From Pseudobdellovibrionaceae bacterium (lineage in GTDB: Bacteria > Bdellovibrionota > Bdellovibrionia > Bdellovibrionales > Bdellovibrionaceae): 64,000 nucleotides of DNA. The notes under the pieces were generated by a model. That model was given only the letters and a program-made list of their open reading frames with translations. It ran no database searches and was not told the origin of the DNA. Made by a program: the position numbers and the translations under genes. Of this stretch, positions 48,924 to 58,777 are shown piece after piece. The number at the start of each line of letters is the position of its first letter. Within the stretch, counting starts at the first letter, position 1. The stretch lies in NCBI GenBank assembly GCA_019637915.1, contig JAHBUV010000001.1:558001-622000 (forward strand). Reading direction: 5' to 3'.

Positions 48924-50153
48924 TCAATTATTATTGTTTTGAGTCGGGTCAATTTCGCCGGCCGACGGCGTCCCCCGGATCTCGTTCCCGGACAGGTCCC
49001 AGACCAAAAACCGGCAGTCGATCCCGCCGTTTTTCACCGCCGCGTCCGCGATCAATCCCTTTCCGGAGCGCTTCAAAAGGACGCGCGCCTGGTGTTCAGG
49101 AATGAGCAGACCCAGGCGCCGCGGCTTCCACCGCCTGAGCAGAGCCTGATGGAGATCCTCCACCGGCGGCGCCTTCAGGCGCTCGCCGTAAGGCGGATTG
49201 CAGATCACCCAGCGCTCGTCGCCGGGGAGATCCGCCGGCGCCGCGGCGGCGTACAGATCCTCGACCCCCAGGTCCAGGGACAACAAATCCGCTTGAGAGG
49301 CCGGCAGCAGGGCGCGGGCCCTTTCCAGGTTGCTGGCGCTGATCGCGACCATCCCCGCGTCGACGTCGCGCCCGTGCAGAAAACGAAAAGGCGGCAGGGT
49401 CGTCAGGCGGTAATTGGCGGCGAAGTTTTCCTGCCGGAAAAGCTTCGGCAGGCGGCGGTAGCTTTGAAAGGCGTAAGAGCGCCGGAAGTTGCCGCTCCAC
49501 AGGGTCATGGCTTCGCTCAGGAACGTGCCCGAGCCGCACATCGGATCGATGAGATCGACTTTGGCGACGTCCGCCGCCGGCGTGTCCCCGATCATTCGCC
49601 CCAGGCAGAAGGCCGCCAGAGTCTCGCGCAACGGCGCCTCGCCGCGCAGGCGGCTGACGCCGCGGCGGTGCAGGTGCTCGCCGGTGGTGTCGAGGCTCAC
49701 GGTGCAGAGATCGTTGTCGAGACGCAGGTACAATCCCGCCTCCGCCGCGGGGTCCTCGCGCAGGCCCCAGGCTTTCAGCGCCGTTTCCACGACGCGCTTT
49801 TCATGGCCCAAACGGGATTTGGCGGCGGCCGCCTCCACGCGCACCGGTCCCTCCCCGACCCAGGCTTTGACATCGAGGCGGCGCAGGCGTTCGTGCAGCT
49901 TCGGGAAATCGCGCGCGCGGAATTCCGCCAGGCGGTACAAGACCCGGCTGGCGCTTTTCAGGAAAAAATTCAACTGCACGGCGGTGAAGAGGTCCGTTTC
50001 GAACTCCAAACCGCCGCGCTCCCGCCGGATCTCCGGCAGGGCCTCGGCGTGGGGGCGCGCCGCGGAGTCGAGGAGATCCGGCCAGATCTCCCGCAACTCG
50101 CGCTCGGCGTCCTCTTCAAATCCCGGTGGAACGACGATGAAACAACGGTCCAT
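48924..50153 (-). CDS. THUMP-domain rRNA N2-guanine/N6-adenine methyltransferase, RlmL-like
   Basis: A 409-residue protein: an N-terminal ferredoxin-like/THUMP region (about 1-165, CFIVVPPGFEEDAERELREI) and a methyltransferase domain with DPMCGSGTFLSEAM (about 201) and the catalytic NPPYGER (about 317), the signature of RlmL/YcbY-type enzymes. It probably methylates a base in 23S rRNA. The second (RlmK) domain of E. coli RlmKL is absent. It ends in a Gln-Asn-rich tail (TQNNNN). Its start lies inside the 3' end of the MFS gene (38-base overlap). Confidence 0.87.
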   Translation of the reverse strand: MDRCFIVVPPGFEEDAERELREIWPDLLDSAARPHAEALPEIRRERGGLEFETDLFTAVQLNFFLKSASRVLYRLAEFRARDFPKLHERLRRLDVKAWVGEGPVRVEAAAAKSRLGHEKRVVETALKAWGLREDPAAEAGLYLRLDNDLCTVSLDTTGEHLHRRGVSRLRGEAPLRETLAAFCLGRMIGDTPAADVAKVDLIDPMCGSGTFLSEAMTLWSGNFRRSYAFQSYRRLPKLFRQENFAANYRLTTLPPFRFLHGRDVDAGMVAISASNLERARALLPASQADLLSLDLGVEDLYAAAAPADLPGDERWVICNPPYGERLKAPPVEDLHQALLRRWKPRRLGLLIPEHQARVLLKRSGKGLIADAAVKNGGIDCRFLVWDLSGNEIRGTPSAGEIDPTQNNNN

Positions 50154-51285
50154 AACTCACCAAAAAAATAAGCGACACGGCCAGCACCGCCGGGCCCGTC
50201 CAGAGCGCGGCGTGAATGCCGTGCTCATCCGTCAGCCAACCCACGAGAACGTGCATGACGACGACCATGAAACTCTGCAGGGTCAGCGCCCAGCTCATGG
50301 TCGAATCGATGTGCCGCGGGATCTGCTGGGCGATGAAAGCCACGACGACGGGATAAAAGGGCGCCATGGCGAGGCCGCTCAGGATCAGACCCCATGTCCA
50401 TCCCTGAAGCCCCAGGATCAGCAGTGAAATGGAACCGATCAGGCTTCCCGCCAGGATCCGGCGCAAAGACCCGGTCCCGGGCAGGACGGCCATCAGCAGG
50501 CGGCCCGCCAGCAGTCCGACGAAAAACATGGTCACGGCCAGGCTGGAGGACTCGAGGTCGGCGCCGGATTCGCGCCGCAGATACAAAGCCAGGCGCGTGC
50601 CGATCAGGATTTCGGCGACCACGTAACAGGAGAGGATCACCGACACCCAAAGCTGCTCCGCCCGTCGCGGCGGCGGACCGCCCCGGGCGGAGCGGTGGGA
50701 GCCCTTGTGCAGGGTCTCTTCGGGTTCGCGCGGCAGTTTCCACAGGGTCCAGACCGCCAGCAGCGCCGTCACCGCGGCGGCCATCAGGAACGGCGAGCGC
50801 CAGCTCCCCGTCCACGGCACGAGGACGGCCACCAGCATCGGCGCCAGCAAGCTCGCCAGGCCGTACATGGAATGCAACCCGCCCAGGATCTGGCGGCGGC
50901 GATGCTCCGGCGCGCCCACCGAGGCGAGGGCGTTCTGGCAGACCGAGATCAGACCCATGGAAAAACCGAAACCCGCGCAGGCCGCGAGCATCCAGAAAAA
51001 GTCCGGCGCCAGCCCCATGCCCGCCAGCGAAAAAGCCATCACCACCAGGGAGAAATTCAGCGTGCGGACCCGGTCCCAGCGGCGGAAAAACGCGTGGCTG
51101 GCGAGGCTGCCCAGCACCCCGGCCAGGGACGACAGACCGAACACCCAGGAACCGGCGGTGTTGCTGAGCTCGTAGGCGCGCAGGATTTCCGGGTACAAAG
51201 GACCGCGGATGTTGTCGCCCAGGCCGTAGGCGAACAAGGACAGGTAAGCCAGGATCACGCACCAGGAAGCCGCGCTCAGGATCAC
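50116..51285 (-). CDS. Major facilitator superfamily transporter
   Basis: A 389-residue protein with about 12 hydrophobic segments and the typical MFS arrangement: six, a charged loop (LPREPEETLHKGSHRSARGG), six. The motif between TM2 and TM3, FFRRWDRVRTLNFS, resembles the MFS GxxxDRxGRR loop. Substrate unknown. Its GTG start overlaps the stop of the EF-hand lipoprotein gene (GTGA), and the RlmL-like gene overlaps its end, so OMP-lipoprotein-MFS-RlmL look like one operon. Confidence 0.85.
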   Translation of the reverse strand: MILSAASWCVILAYLSLFAYGLGDNIRGPLYPEILRAYELSNTAGSWVFGLSSLAGVLGSLASHAFFRRWDRVRTLNFSLVVMAFSLAGMGLAPDFFWMLAACAGFGFSMGLISVCQNALASVGAPEHRRRQILGGLHSMYGLASLLAPMLVAVLVPWTGSWRSPFLMAAAVTALLAVWTLWKLPREPEETLHKGSHRSARGGPPPRRAEQLWVSVILSCYVVAEILIGTRLALYLRRESGADLESSSLAVTMFFVGLLAGRLLMAVLPGTGSLRRILAGSLIGSISLLILGLQGWTWGLILSGLAMAPFYPVVVAFIAQQIPRHIDSTMSWALTLQSFMVVVMHVLVGWLTDEHGIHAALWTGPAVLAVSLIFLVSYGPLFHRRSTGI

Positions 51286-53672
51286 GGGTTCGCCTTGGAG
51301 GAGGGGTTGGCCAGTTCATCCTTCAGATTGCTGAACACGCGCACGAGGTGGCCGCGATCGGCGTACTTCGGGCTGCCGGTCAGCCATTGCCTGAAACGAT
51401 CCAGCATGTTGTCGCCGAGGCCCACGGCGTCCGGCTTCTGCCCTTTGAACACCAGGGCGACGAAACCCTGGGTCACCAGGGTGCGGTTGTTGAGGCCGCT
51501 CACCTGCCGCAGCAAGTTCATGAAACGCGGCGCCGCCGCCTCGACCTCGGCCACCGACAGGCGTTCGTCGCGGTCGGTGTCGTAGATCGTGAAGAGCGCT
51601 TCCACGTAATGCAGGATCATCACGCCGGTGCGCAGATCCGCCGTTTCGATCAGGCCGCTGTCCGGCGACGAGGTGCGGGCGGTGCTGATCCAATCGTTGT
51701 AGAAGGAGTTCCACTCCTGGTCGTTCAGGCGGGACACGTATTTCACCAGGCCCGGCAGATTGTCGAAGTCATCGCCGAAGTGGCCGCGCAGCTCGCGCTT
51801 GAAACAGGCCTCGTTCAGCATCGGCAGGTCGAAGATGTCCCGCTGCGCGACCTCGCAGGACAGGTCATGCAGGGAGGCCGTGACGGAGTTCACCGTGTTG
51901 AGGCCGCCGGACACCAGCATGCTCACGAATTCGAACATCTCGTCCATGCTGATGCGGTCATCGCCGTTGCCGCTGAACGTGAAGAAGCTCGCCTCCTTGA
52001 AACTGCGGGCGCCGGAGTTGCCGGAACGCGGGTCGAAGGCGCGGATGGCGATGCCGAAATCCTGGAAGTCGGCGTACCAGCGGATCATGTCTTTTTCCGA
52101 GCAATGGGCCAGCACCGGATCGCGGTGATCCCCGTAGCCGAGCATGAAACCGCGCACCAGGAAGTGCATGACGTTGAAGCGCGTGAGGCCGTGCCAGGTC
52201 CAGCGCAGATCCTTGGTGTTGGTCAGGATGGAGATGCGCCCTTTTTCATTGAAAGCCACCGGGCGGGACTTCAGCAGCAGGTCCTTGAATTTCGCCCAGG
52301 CCGCCACCAGGGCTTCGGCCTCTCCCGGGTCCGCCGTGAGCCTCTTCGCCACGTCCGCCGCGGGGAACTGCCGGGCGACGCGCAGGCGCGACTCCGGATC
52401 CAGCTGCCGGGCGCCGGCGCTGAAGCTCCAGTCGGCGAAGAATTGATTCAGGCGAAAGATGTTGAACTCGCGGCGCAGGGACAGCAGGTGCACGCGCTCG
52501 ATGGCGTCGGCGCCGCGGCTGTCGCCGCGCCGGACGGGATCCAGCATGCCGAGCACGATGCGGCGGTACATCGGCTTGAGGACCTCCGCCGAAGCCGGCA
52601 GGTCCACGATCTTCCGCGCGTAAACCTCGTCGATGAGTTGATCGAGGGCGGTGAACGGCAGGCGGCCCGTGCGGTTGATTTGATGGGAGGTTTCCAGCAG
52701 ACGCAAAATGCGGTCGGCGAAATCCAGGGCGATCTTCAAATCCCGGGGGGTGTCGTAACGGCTGCCCTGCAGGAAATAATGGTAGCGCAGCACCAGATCG
52801 TAAAGATCCACGACCGTGTTGATGGCGTCGTACCACTCGCGCTGACCCTGCAGGTTGGCGCGCTCCCCGAAGAACACGACTTTCACCGTCTTCAGGAGCG
52901 GCAGCCAGGAGCGGATCTGGTCGATGCCGCCGTTGTTTTTGAGCGCCAGGCGGGACACGGGGGCGGGCGCCGGCCGCGGGCCCGTCGCCTCCTCCACGAA
53001 CTGGCTGAGGGCGGTGAACATCTCCTGCAGATCGGCGAAGGAGTAATCGCTGCGGCTGAGCTCCACCTGGTTCAGCAAAATCTTGAGGGTCTTGCGCACC
53101 TGCTCGACTGACTCCTGCAGGCGTTCCGGTCCGGGGGCGGATTTTTTGTCCCCGAGCAGGACCTTCATGTGCGGGGCCATCTTGACGGTTTCATCCTCGA
53201 CGACGCGCAGGATGTCGACGATGCGATCCAGTTCCGGCTTGGTGATGTAACGGTCGGAGCCGCCGATCAGGGCTTTCTTCAAACGCATGAAACCTTCCGA
53301 GAACTGCGGCGTGATCTCGGTCTGTTTGACGAAGTACTTGCGGAAGAATTTGCGCAGGTCCGCGGCCGTGTAGGCCTCCGGCAGGCTGCCCACGGTGCGT
53401 TCGCGGAAGTACTGGAAAGCCTCGCGCATGCAACCGAGGTTGGCGCGGATCTGGTCTTCCTTGGCGTCGCCCACGGAGAAATCGCGCAGCAGGACCGGCA
53501 TCTGATCCAGGCATTTCAGGCGCTCGTCCGAAAGCTCGATGACTTGCGCCTCTTTCTTCTTGCCGTTCAGGTAATCCCCGCAGGCGGTCAGGCCGGTCGC
53601 GAGGGCCAGGCCCAAGAGCGCCATCGACAGGAAAGCGCCGCGACCGCGCGGCCCGGGGCGGTCAAAAGACAT
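51282..53672 (-). CDS. Large EF-hand lipoprotein
   Basis: A 796-residue lipoprotein (lipobox LTAC, about residue 31). The long helical mature part has two EF-hand-like loops: SGNGDDRISMDE (about 566-577; first ligand Ser instead of Asp) and DTDRDERLSVAE (about 696-707; canonical ligands), each within helix-loop-helix surroundings. Calcium binding is likely at least at the second. No other domain is recognised. The start overlaps the stop region of the upstream outer-membrane protein gene (11-base overlap), so the two are coupled and probably form a complex at the outer membrane; this is inference. Confidence 0.8.
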   Translation of the reverse strand: MSFDRPGPRGRGAFLSMALLGLALATGLTACGDYLNGKKKEAQVIELSDERLKCLDQMPVLLRDFSVGDAKEDQIRANLGCMREAFQYFRERTVGSLPEAYTAADLRKFFRKYFVKQTEITPQFSEGFMRLKKALIGGSDRYITKPELDRIVDILRVVEDETVKMAPHMKVLLGDKKSAPGPERLQESVEQVRKTLKILLNQVELSRSDYSFADLQEMFTALSQFVEEATGPRPAPAPVSRLALKNNGGIDQIRSWLPLLKTVKVVFFGERANLQGQREWYDAINTVVDLYDLVLRYHYFLQGSRYDTPRDLKIALDFADRILRLLETSHQINRTGRLPFTALDQLIDEVYARKIVDLPASAEVLKPMYRRIVLGMLDPVRRGDSRGADAIERVHLLSLRREFNIFRLNQFFADWSFSAGARQLDPESRLRVARQFPAADVAKRLTADPGEAEALVAAWAKFKDLLLKSRPVAFNEKGRISILTNTKDLRWTWHGLTRFNVMHFLVRGFMLGYGDHRDPVLAHCSEKDMIRWYADFQDFGIAIRAFDPRSGNSGARSFKEASFFTFSGNGDDRISMDEMFEFVSMLVSGGLNTVNSVTASLHDLSCEVAQRDIFDLPMLNEACFKRELRGHFGDDFDNLPGLVKYVSRLNDQEWNSFYNDWISTARTSSPDSGLIETADLRTGVMILHYVEALFTIYDTDRDERLSVAEVEAAAPRFMNLLRQVSGLNNRTLVTQGFVALVFKGQKPDAVGLGDNMLDRFRQWLTGSPKYADRGHLVRVFSNLKDELANPSSKANP

Positions 53673-55014
53673 AACCCACTCCCACCTGCAGCCGGTCGTT
53701 GTTGTTGAATTCGGAGATTTCGTTGCGGTTGTCCTTGGTCAGCTCGGCGGCGTCCACCAATTGCAGTTCGGACTGCACGCTCCACAGGCGGGAGAATTCC
53801 AAACGCCCCTCCCAGCGCAGGAGGCGGAACTGGTTCTTCTCGCTCTGCGTGTAGGAGCCCTTCATGATCAGGCGGTGGCTGCGGGTCAGGCGGCGGTCGA
53901 CCTCCAGGGAAACCGCGTTCGCCTGCAGATAAGGGTAGCGGCTCGAGATCGAGGGCCGGTCGGGGCTGGCGTCGGGGCCTTCCTCGCTGATTTCCCCGCC
54001 GCGCACGCTCAGGTGCTGCACGCTCAAGGTCCAGCCTTTGGCGATCAAAGCATCGAAGAAAGGGCTCATCAAAAAAGCGTCCGAGTAGATCGGGCGGTTC
54101 CAGTCCGCCTGGAAACGGTTGTCCTTCGTCGGCCGGTCATAAGCGGCGGACACGCCGAAGCGCAGGCGCTGGCCTTGGTAGTAAGCATCCCCGCTGGTGA
54201 CGTTGTGGTACATGACCTGGGGAACCACGTCGACCAGGGCGCGATCGGTGGGGATGCTGAGGATGCCTTTTTTGTAACCCAGGGCCAGCTGGTTCATGGG
54301 TTTGTAAAGGGAGGCCAGGCGCGCCCGGTAAGGCGTGCCCTCGCCCACATCGAGGCGCACCCCGTAGCTGCTCTGCAAAACCACCTGGGAGTCGTTGGGG
54401 CGGTCCAGGTTGTACTCGATCTGCGAGGCCTCCGACATGACGTGGATGGATTCGGGCGGCCGGCGGAACCAGGGGTTGCCGCGCACGAACTGCCCATCGG
54501 AATCGATGTCAAAGCTCGGTCCCTGATCCGGCAGGTAAATGAAAGACCCGAACAGGCTGATGCGCGACCAGCCGGTCTGCACTTCCCAGAAAAGACCGGT
54601 CAGACCTTGGGACTCCGGCGAGAGGGGGTTCCATTTGAACACCGGCTCGATGAGGCCGAAGTTCCAGCGCCGGTCCAACTCGCTCCAGCGCTGGCGATGA
54701 CGGCCCATGGTGAAAACCTGGTTGTCGTTCACTTCGATGCGGTAGGAGAGCTCCTTGATGTTGATGTAGGACATCAGGGGCGCCCCGAAGGCGTAGGCGG
54801 CGCGCAGGTCGACTTTCAAGGGATCGAGGGTGATGGGGTCGGACGCGAAATTGGCGCCGACGAACTGATAGGTGGTCTGATCGCCGGAATTGTAGGCCGG
54901 GGACAGGAAACTGTCCGACAGCAAACGCAGCTCGGAAGCCACTTCCGCTTGAGCGGGGAAGTGCAACAGGAGCGCCCCGAGGGGCAGAAATAAAAGATTC
55001 CGCGACCAGCTCAT
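53662..55014 (-). CDS. Outer-membrane beta-barrel protein
   Basis: A 450-residue protein with a signal peptide (about 1-24) and many amphipathic strands (YQFVGANFASDPITLD, RFGVSAAYDRPTKD, HRLIMKGSYTQSEKN) ending in the aromatic C-terminal signature VGVGYVF that is recognised by the BAM machinery. It resembles porin-like or alginate-export-like barrels in length, but I cannot name a family. The start at 55014 is an ATG preceded by AAGGGG. It heads a coupled operon with the EF-hand lipoprotein, an MFS transporter and an rRNA methyltransferase. Confidence 0.82.
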   Translation of the reverse strand: MSWSRNLLFLPLGALLLHFPAQAEVASELRLLSDSFLSPAYNSGDQTTYQFVGANFASDPITLDPLKVDLRAAYAFGAPLMSYINIKELSYRIEVNDNQVFTMGRHRQRWSELDRRWNFGLIEPVFKWNPLSPESQGLTGLFWEVQTGWSRISLFGSFIYLPDQGPSFDIDSDGQFVRGNPWFRRPPESIHVMSEASQIEYNLDRPNDSQVVLQSSYGVRLDVGEGTPYRARLASLYKPMNQLALGYKKGILSIPTDRALVDVVPQVMYHNVTSGDAYYQGQRLRFGVSAAYDRPTKDNRFQADWNRPIYSDAFLMSPFFDALIAKGWTLSVQHLSVRGGEISEEGPDASPDRPSISSRYPYLQANAVSLEVDRRLTRSHRLIMKGSYTQSEKNQFRLLRWEGRLEFSRLWSVQSELQLVDAAELTKDNRNEISEFNNNDRLQVGVGYVF

Positions 55015-55147
55015 CTTCCCCTTCGTGTTCAAGCTTCATGCCCCCGGCCCGGGAGCGAGCCCCCCGCAGCCTCCGTTTCAGCGCCGCCGTTTCGTTCAAA
55101 ACTTCGACAGGTGACACTTTTCGGCCCCTTGTCTATGATCGAATGAC

Positions 55148-56194
55148 ATGAAGATCCTGATGGTCCGCTTTTCAAGCTTCGGGGATGTCACTCAAAGTCT
55201 GAGTGTGCCCTCCGCCCTCACCGCCCGGTTCCCGGGGGCGGAGGTCCATTGGGTGGTGCGATCGGATCTGGCCCCGCTGCTGCGGAACCATCCCCACGTC
55301 GCCAGGATCTGGTCCTTCGACCGCCGCCAGGGATTGGGCGGCTTGTTCGATCTTCTCCGCTCGCTGCGCGCCGAAAAATTCGACCGCATTTACGATGCGC
55401 ACAACAATCTGCGTTCCCGTCTGCTGTGCGCCGGGCTGAGGTTTCCCGGAGATTGGCGTCGACTCTGGCGTCCTCCTGTTTTTCGACGACGATCGATCAA
55501 ACGGTGGAAAAGATTCCTTCTTTTCCGCTTTCGGATCAATCTTTTTGAGCAGCCCTTCGCCGGACAGAGGGACCTGCTGGAACCCCTGCAGGCCTGGGGA
55601 ATTCCGAAATTCCCCCCTCCGGCGGCGCCCCAGTTGTTTTTATCGCCCTCGGATCATGCGGAGGCGCGGCAATTGCTGGGGAGCTGGGGCGATGAAGATT
55701 TCATTGCGTGCGCCGCGTCGGCGGCGCACTTGCTGAAGCGCTGGCCTGTCGCGCACTGGCAAAAGCTCATCGCCGACCACCCCGAGAGCCGTTTCGTTTT
55801 GCTGGGCGGACCGGAGGATCGTTTCTTCGAGGAGATCGTCGCCGTCGCCCCGGACCGCGTTTTGAACTTGGCCGGCCGCTGCGGCCTCACGGTCAGCGCC
55901 GCGGTGGTGGCGCGTTCGCGCGGCCTGGTGACCAACGACACCGGCTTGCTGCACGTGGCGGAGCAGCTCGGCGTGCGCGCCGTCGCCCTGATGGGACCGG
56001 CGCCTTTCGGCTTCCCCTGCCGCCCGACAACAAAAATACTTGAACTGGACTTGTCCTGCCGGCCCTGCAGCAAGCATGGGCAGGGTCCGTGCGTGAACGA
56101 CAAACACCAGCGCTGCCTGGTCGACATCACGCCCGGCGCGGTGGGCGCCATCGTGGCGCGCTGGCACGGGCGAGCCCTCGAGGCGGCGCCATGA
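55148..56194 (+). CDS. Glycosyltransferase family 9 (LPS heptosyltransferase)
   Basis: A 348-residue GT9 protein: MKILMVRFSSFGDVTQSLSV (GDxxxxxP-type N-terminus), VHWVVRSDLAPLLR, FVLLGGPEDR, and VARSRGLVTNDTGLLHVAEQ with the conserved D-TG-HxA. Such enzymes add heptose from ADP-heptose to the LPS inner core. The late PCSKHGQGPC segment is a common C-terminal cysteine pattern in heptosyltransferases. Its stop overlaps the start of the Kdo-transferase gene by four bases (ATGA). Confidence 0.92.
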   Translation: MKILMVRFSSFGDVTQSLSVPSALTARFPGAEVHWVVRSDLAPLLRNHPHVARIWSFDRRQGLGGLFDLLRSLRAEKFDRIYDAHNNLRSRLLCAGLRFPGDWRRLWRPPVFRRRSIKRWKRFLLFRFRINLFEQPFAGQRDLLEPLQAWGIPKFPPPAAPQLFLSPSDHAEARQLLGSWGDEDFIACAASAAHLLKRWPVAHWQKLIADHPESRFVLLGGPEDRFFEEIVAVAPDRVLNLAGRCGLTVSAAVVARSRGLVTNDTGLLHVAEQLGVRAVALMGPAPFGFPCRPTTKILELDLSCRPCSKHGQGPCVNDKHQRCLVDITPGAVGAIVARWHGRALEAAP

Positions 56195-57456
56195 TTTTCG
56201 CCCTTTACCGCTTCGTGCTTTTCCCCGGGGCCTGGCTGATTTTCCAGCTGGGGCGCTGGATCGGCGACGACAAATGGCGGGCCTTGCTGCGCGCCAAGAA
56301 CAGCGGCGAGTTCCACTTCAACCGCCTGTCGCCGAAGGAGCTGCGGGCCCGACGCCCGCTGTGGGTGCACGCCTCCAGCGGCGAGATCGAGTACGCCCGC
56401 CCGGTGCTGCGCGAATGGAAGCGCCGCCATCCCGACATCCCCCTGGTCGTGACCTACTCCTCGCCCTCCGCCGTGCGCATCCTGCGGCAACTCGCCGAGA
56501 TCGACGCCTGGGGGGCGGTGCCCTGGGAATTCCGCGGCAGCGTGGAGAAATTCCTGCGGCGTTTCGAACCGCGCGCCGCGCTGGTGGCGCGCACCGACCT
56601 GTGGCCGGTCATGGCCGACACCCTCCGCCGGCACGACATCCCGACGCTGATGTTCGCCGCCACCTTCGCGGAAAACTCCTCGCGGCTGCGCGGCCTGTCC
56701 CGGCGCCTCACCGCCCGCTCCCTGAGCGCCTTGTCGGAACTGCAAGTGGTGTCCGAGGAGGACAAACAAAACTTGGGTGATTTATCAGAACGGCTTCCCG
56801 TCCGCGTCTCCGGCGACACGCGCTTCGATCAGGTGTTCAACCGCCTGCAGAACCCGCAAAGCCTGCCGGCGCCGCTGAAGCCCGAGGGGCCGGAAAAAAT
56901 CCTCGTGGCGGGTTCGACCTGGCCCGAGGACGAAGCGGTGCTGCTGCCGGCCTTCGCCGCCGCGAAAAACTGGAAAATGATCCTGGCGCCCCACGAGGTC
57001 AGCGAAGAGCGCCTGGCGGCGCTGGAAAAAAAATTCGCCGAGATGGGCCTCGCCACCCAGCGCTTTTCCGCCGAGGGCCGCTGGACGGCCCCGGTCCTGC
57101 TGGTGGACCGCCTCGGCGTCCTCGCCGAGCTCTACACCTGGGGCGATCTGGCGTTCGTCGGCGGCTCCTTCCGCCGCCAGGTGCATTCGGTGATGGAGCC
57201 CCTGGCGGCGGGGCTGCGCGTGCTGGTCGGGCCGTTTCACCTGAACAACCGCGAGGCCCTCATGTTCCGCGAGGAGTTCGCGGATCAGGATCCCCTGGTT
57301 CTGCCCGTCCGCGACGGCGCCGACATGATCGCCGCCCTCGAGAAACCGTCGCTGCTGTCCGCGCAAGGACGCGACGAGATCCGCGACATCCTCAACCTGC
57401 ACCGGGGCGCCACCGAGCGGGTCCTGCGATGGTGCGAGACCGTCGTCCCAAATTGA
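56191..57456 (+). CDS. waaA: 3-deoxy-D-manno-octulosonic acid (Kdo) transferase
   Basis: A 421-residue GT30 protein: LWVHASSGEIEYARPVLREW with the acceptor-site Glu, VVTYSSPSAVRIL, VARTDLWPVMADTL, FAATFAENSSRL, then the donor domain with GSTWPEDEAVLLPAF, APHEVSEERL, and FVGGSFRRQVHSVMEPLAAGL. It transfers Kdo from CMP-Kdo to lipid IVA. A hydrophobic N-terminus (LYRFVLFPGAWLIFQL) anchors it in the inner membrane, as usual. Coupled to the heptosyltransferase gene. Confidence 0.92.
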   Translation: MIFALYRFVLFPGAWLIFQLGRWIGDDKWRALLRAKNSGEFHFNRLSPKELRARRPLWVHASSGEIEYARPVLREWKRRHPDIPLVVTYSSPSAVRILRQLAEIDAWGAVPWEFRGSVEKFLRRFEPRAALVARTDLWPVMADTLRRHDIPTLMFAATFAENSSRLRGLSRRLTARSLSALSELQVVSEEDKQNLGDLSERLPVRVSGDTRFDQVFNRLQNPQSLPAPLKPEGPEKILVAGSTWPEDEAVLLPAFAAAKNWKMILAPHEVSEERLAALEKKFAEMGLATQRFSAEGRWTAPVLLVDRLGVLAELYTWGDLAFVGGSFRRQVHSVMEPLAAGLRVLVGPFHLNNREALMFREEFADQDPLVLPVRDGADMIAALEKPSLLSAQGRDEIRDILNLHRGATERVLRWCETVVPN

Positions 57457-57601
57457 AACGCCCCTTCGCACCTGTTCGCCTTTTTTGTCCCTGCGTCGCC
57501 GGGGATGACAGCGGCAGCCCGCCGTTGCCCCGCTATTGCGTTCTGATTTGATTTCCCCCGGCCTGGCTCTTGAACCCCTTCCCCGTGAAGGAGTGGATCG
57601 C

Positions 57602-58777
57602 ATGAGATTCCCGGTCGGAGTTCTGTTAGGAAGCCTCACGTTCGCCGCGACGGTGACCCCCGCCGCCGGCCCCCGTGACGCGTCCCCGGGCACCGACCAT
57701 CGCCTGCAAACGCGCCTCTCCGCGCCGGCGCCCGCGGCGGCCCCGGACTGGGTCAAGCAATGGCGCATGGAACTGTCCGGCCGCGACTTCGACAGCCGGG
57801 AAACCTCCACGAAGCTCGTCAACTTCCGCTTCGATCTGCAGTTGAAATACCGCCTGAGCGAGGACGTGCTGCTGAAGATCGCGCCGGCGGCCCGCTTGCA
57901 ATCGGGCGCCACGCAGTCCTCCGACGGCCGCCTGAGCCCTGAAAATAAAATTTATTTCCGCGAGGCCTCCGCCCTGTGGCGCGCCGGCTCTTTCGCCCTG
58001 CTCAAGGCGGGCGCCCTCGACATGGGCGAGACGCATTCGCCGCTGCTGCTGGATCCGCGCCCCTTTCCGGCGGCGCGCGCGCAAATCTCCTACGGCGACG
58101 GCGACTGGCGCCTGAGCCTTCTCGCCGAAGGGGCGGTGCCGACGACGGTGGGCCTCAACACCAATCAGGGCGAAAAGGAACCGACGCCGGTTTTCCAAAG
58201 CTATTCCCTCCGCCACGACTGGAAATCAGGGCCGCTGTGGAAGGGCATGCTGCGCGCCGGGGCCTTCGCCTTCAGCGCCCTGCCCACCAGCCTCGCCAAC
58301 GACAGCCGCCTGCTCGGCAACACCGTCGACACGGTGTCGGACACCGAATCGCGCTTCCGCGAGCGCTACGCCGGCGTCGAGGCGCAAGGCGAATTGCGGT
58401 TCCCCCTGCCCGGCCCCGTCGACGGCCGCCTGCGGGCGAGCCACGTGCGCAACACCTCGGCGCCGGACGGTTTCAACCAGGCCTCCCAATTCGCGGCCGA
58501 TCTGACATGGCGCTGGGACACGCGCCGGGATCTGCTGCTCGGTGCGGAGGCCTTCCGCGCCGAGCCCGACGCCGCGGTCGCCTCGTTCGTGCAGGACGCT
58601 TACTCGGGCACGAACCGCGCCGGTTACCGCGTCGACGCCGGCATCGCCTTCGGCAAGCGCAAGGCGGCCCGCCTGGTGGGCGGCGCCGGCGAGTCACAAC
58701 TGATCTATCAGAACAGCCCGCAGAGCCGCGAACGCTTCGTGATCATGAAACTGGAGACGGACTATGCCGATTTTTAA
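57602..58777 (+). CDS. Outer-membrane beta-barrel protein, second OMP-lipoprotein cluster
   Basis: A 391-residue protein with a signal peptide (about 1-22) and alternating amphipathic strands (VNFRFDLQLKYRLSE, FREASALWRAGSFAL, LSLLAEGAVPTTVG) ending in KLETDYADF with a C-terminal Phe. GAAGGAG upstream supports the start at 57602. It overlaps the next gene, a giant lipoprotein, by 14 bases, so the pair is coupled. Likely a barrel of 12-16 strands; no family named. Confidence 0.8.
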   Translation: MRFPVGVLLGSLTFAATVTPAAGPRDASPGTDHRLQTRLSAPAPAAAPDWVKQWRMELSGRDFDSRETSTKLVNFRFDLQLKYRLSEDVLLKIAPAARLQSGATQSSDGRLSPENKIYFREASALWRAGSFALLKAGALDMGETHSPLLLDPRPFPAARAQISYGDGDWRLSLLAEGAVPTTVGLNTNQGEKEPTPVFQSYSLRHDWKSGPLWKGMLRAGAFAFSALPTSLANDSRLLGNTVDTVSDTESRFRERYAGVEAQGELRFPLPGPVDGRLRASHVRNTSAPDGFNQASQFAADLTWRWDTRRDLLLGAEAFRAEPDAAVASFVQDAYSGTNRAGYRVDAGIAFGKRKAARLVGGAGESQLIYQNSPQSRERFVIMKLETDYADF

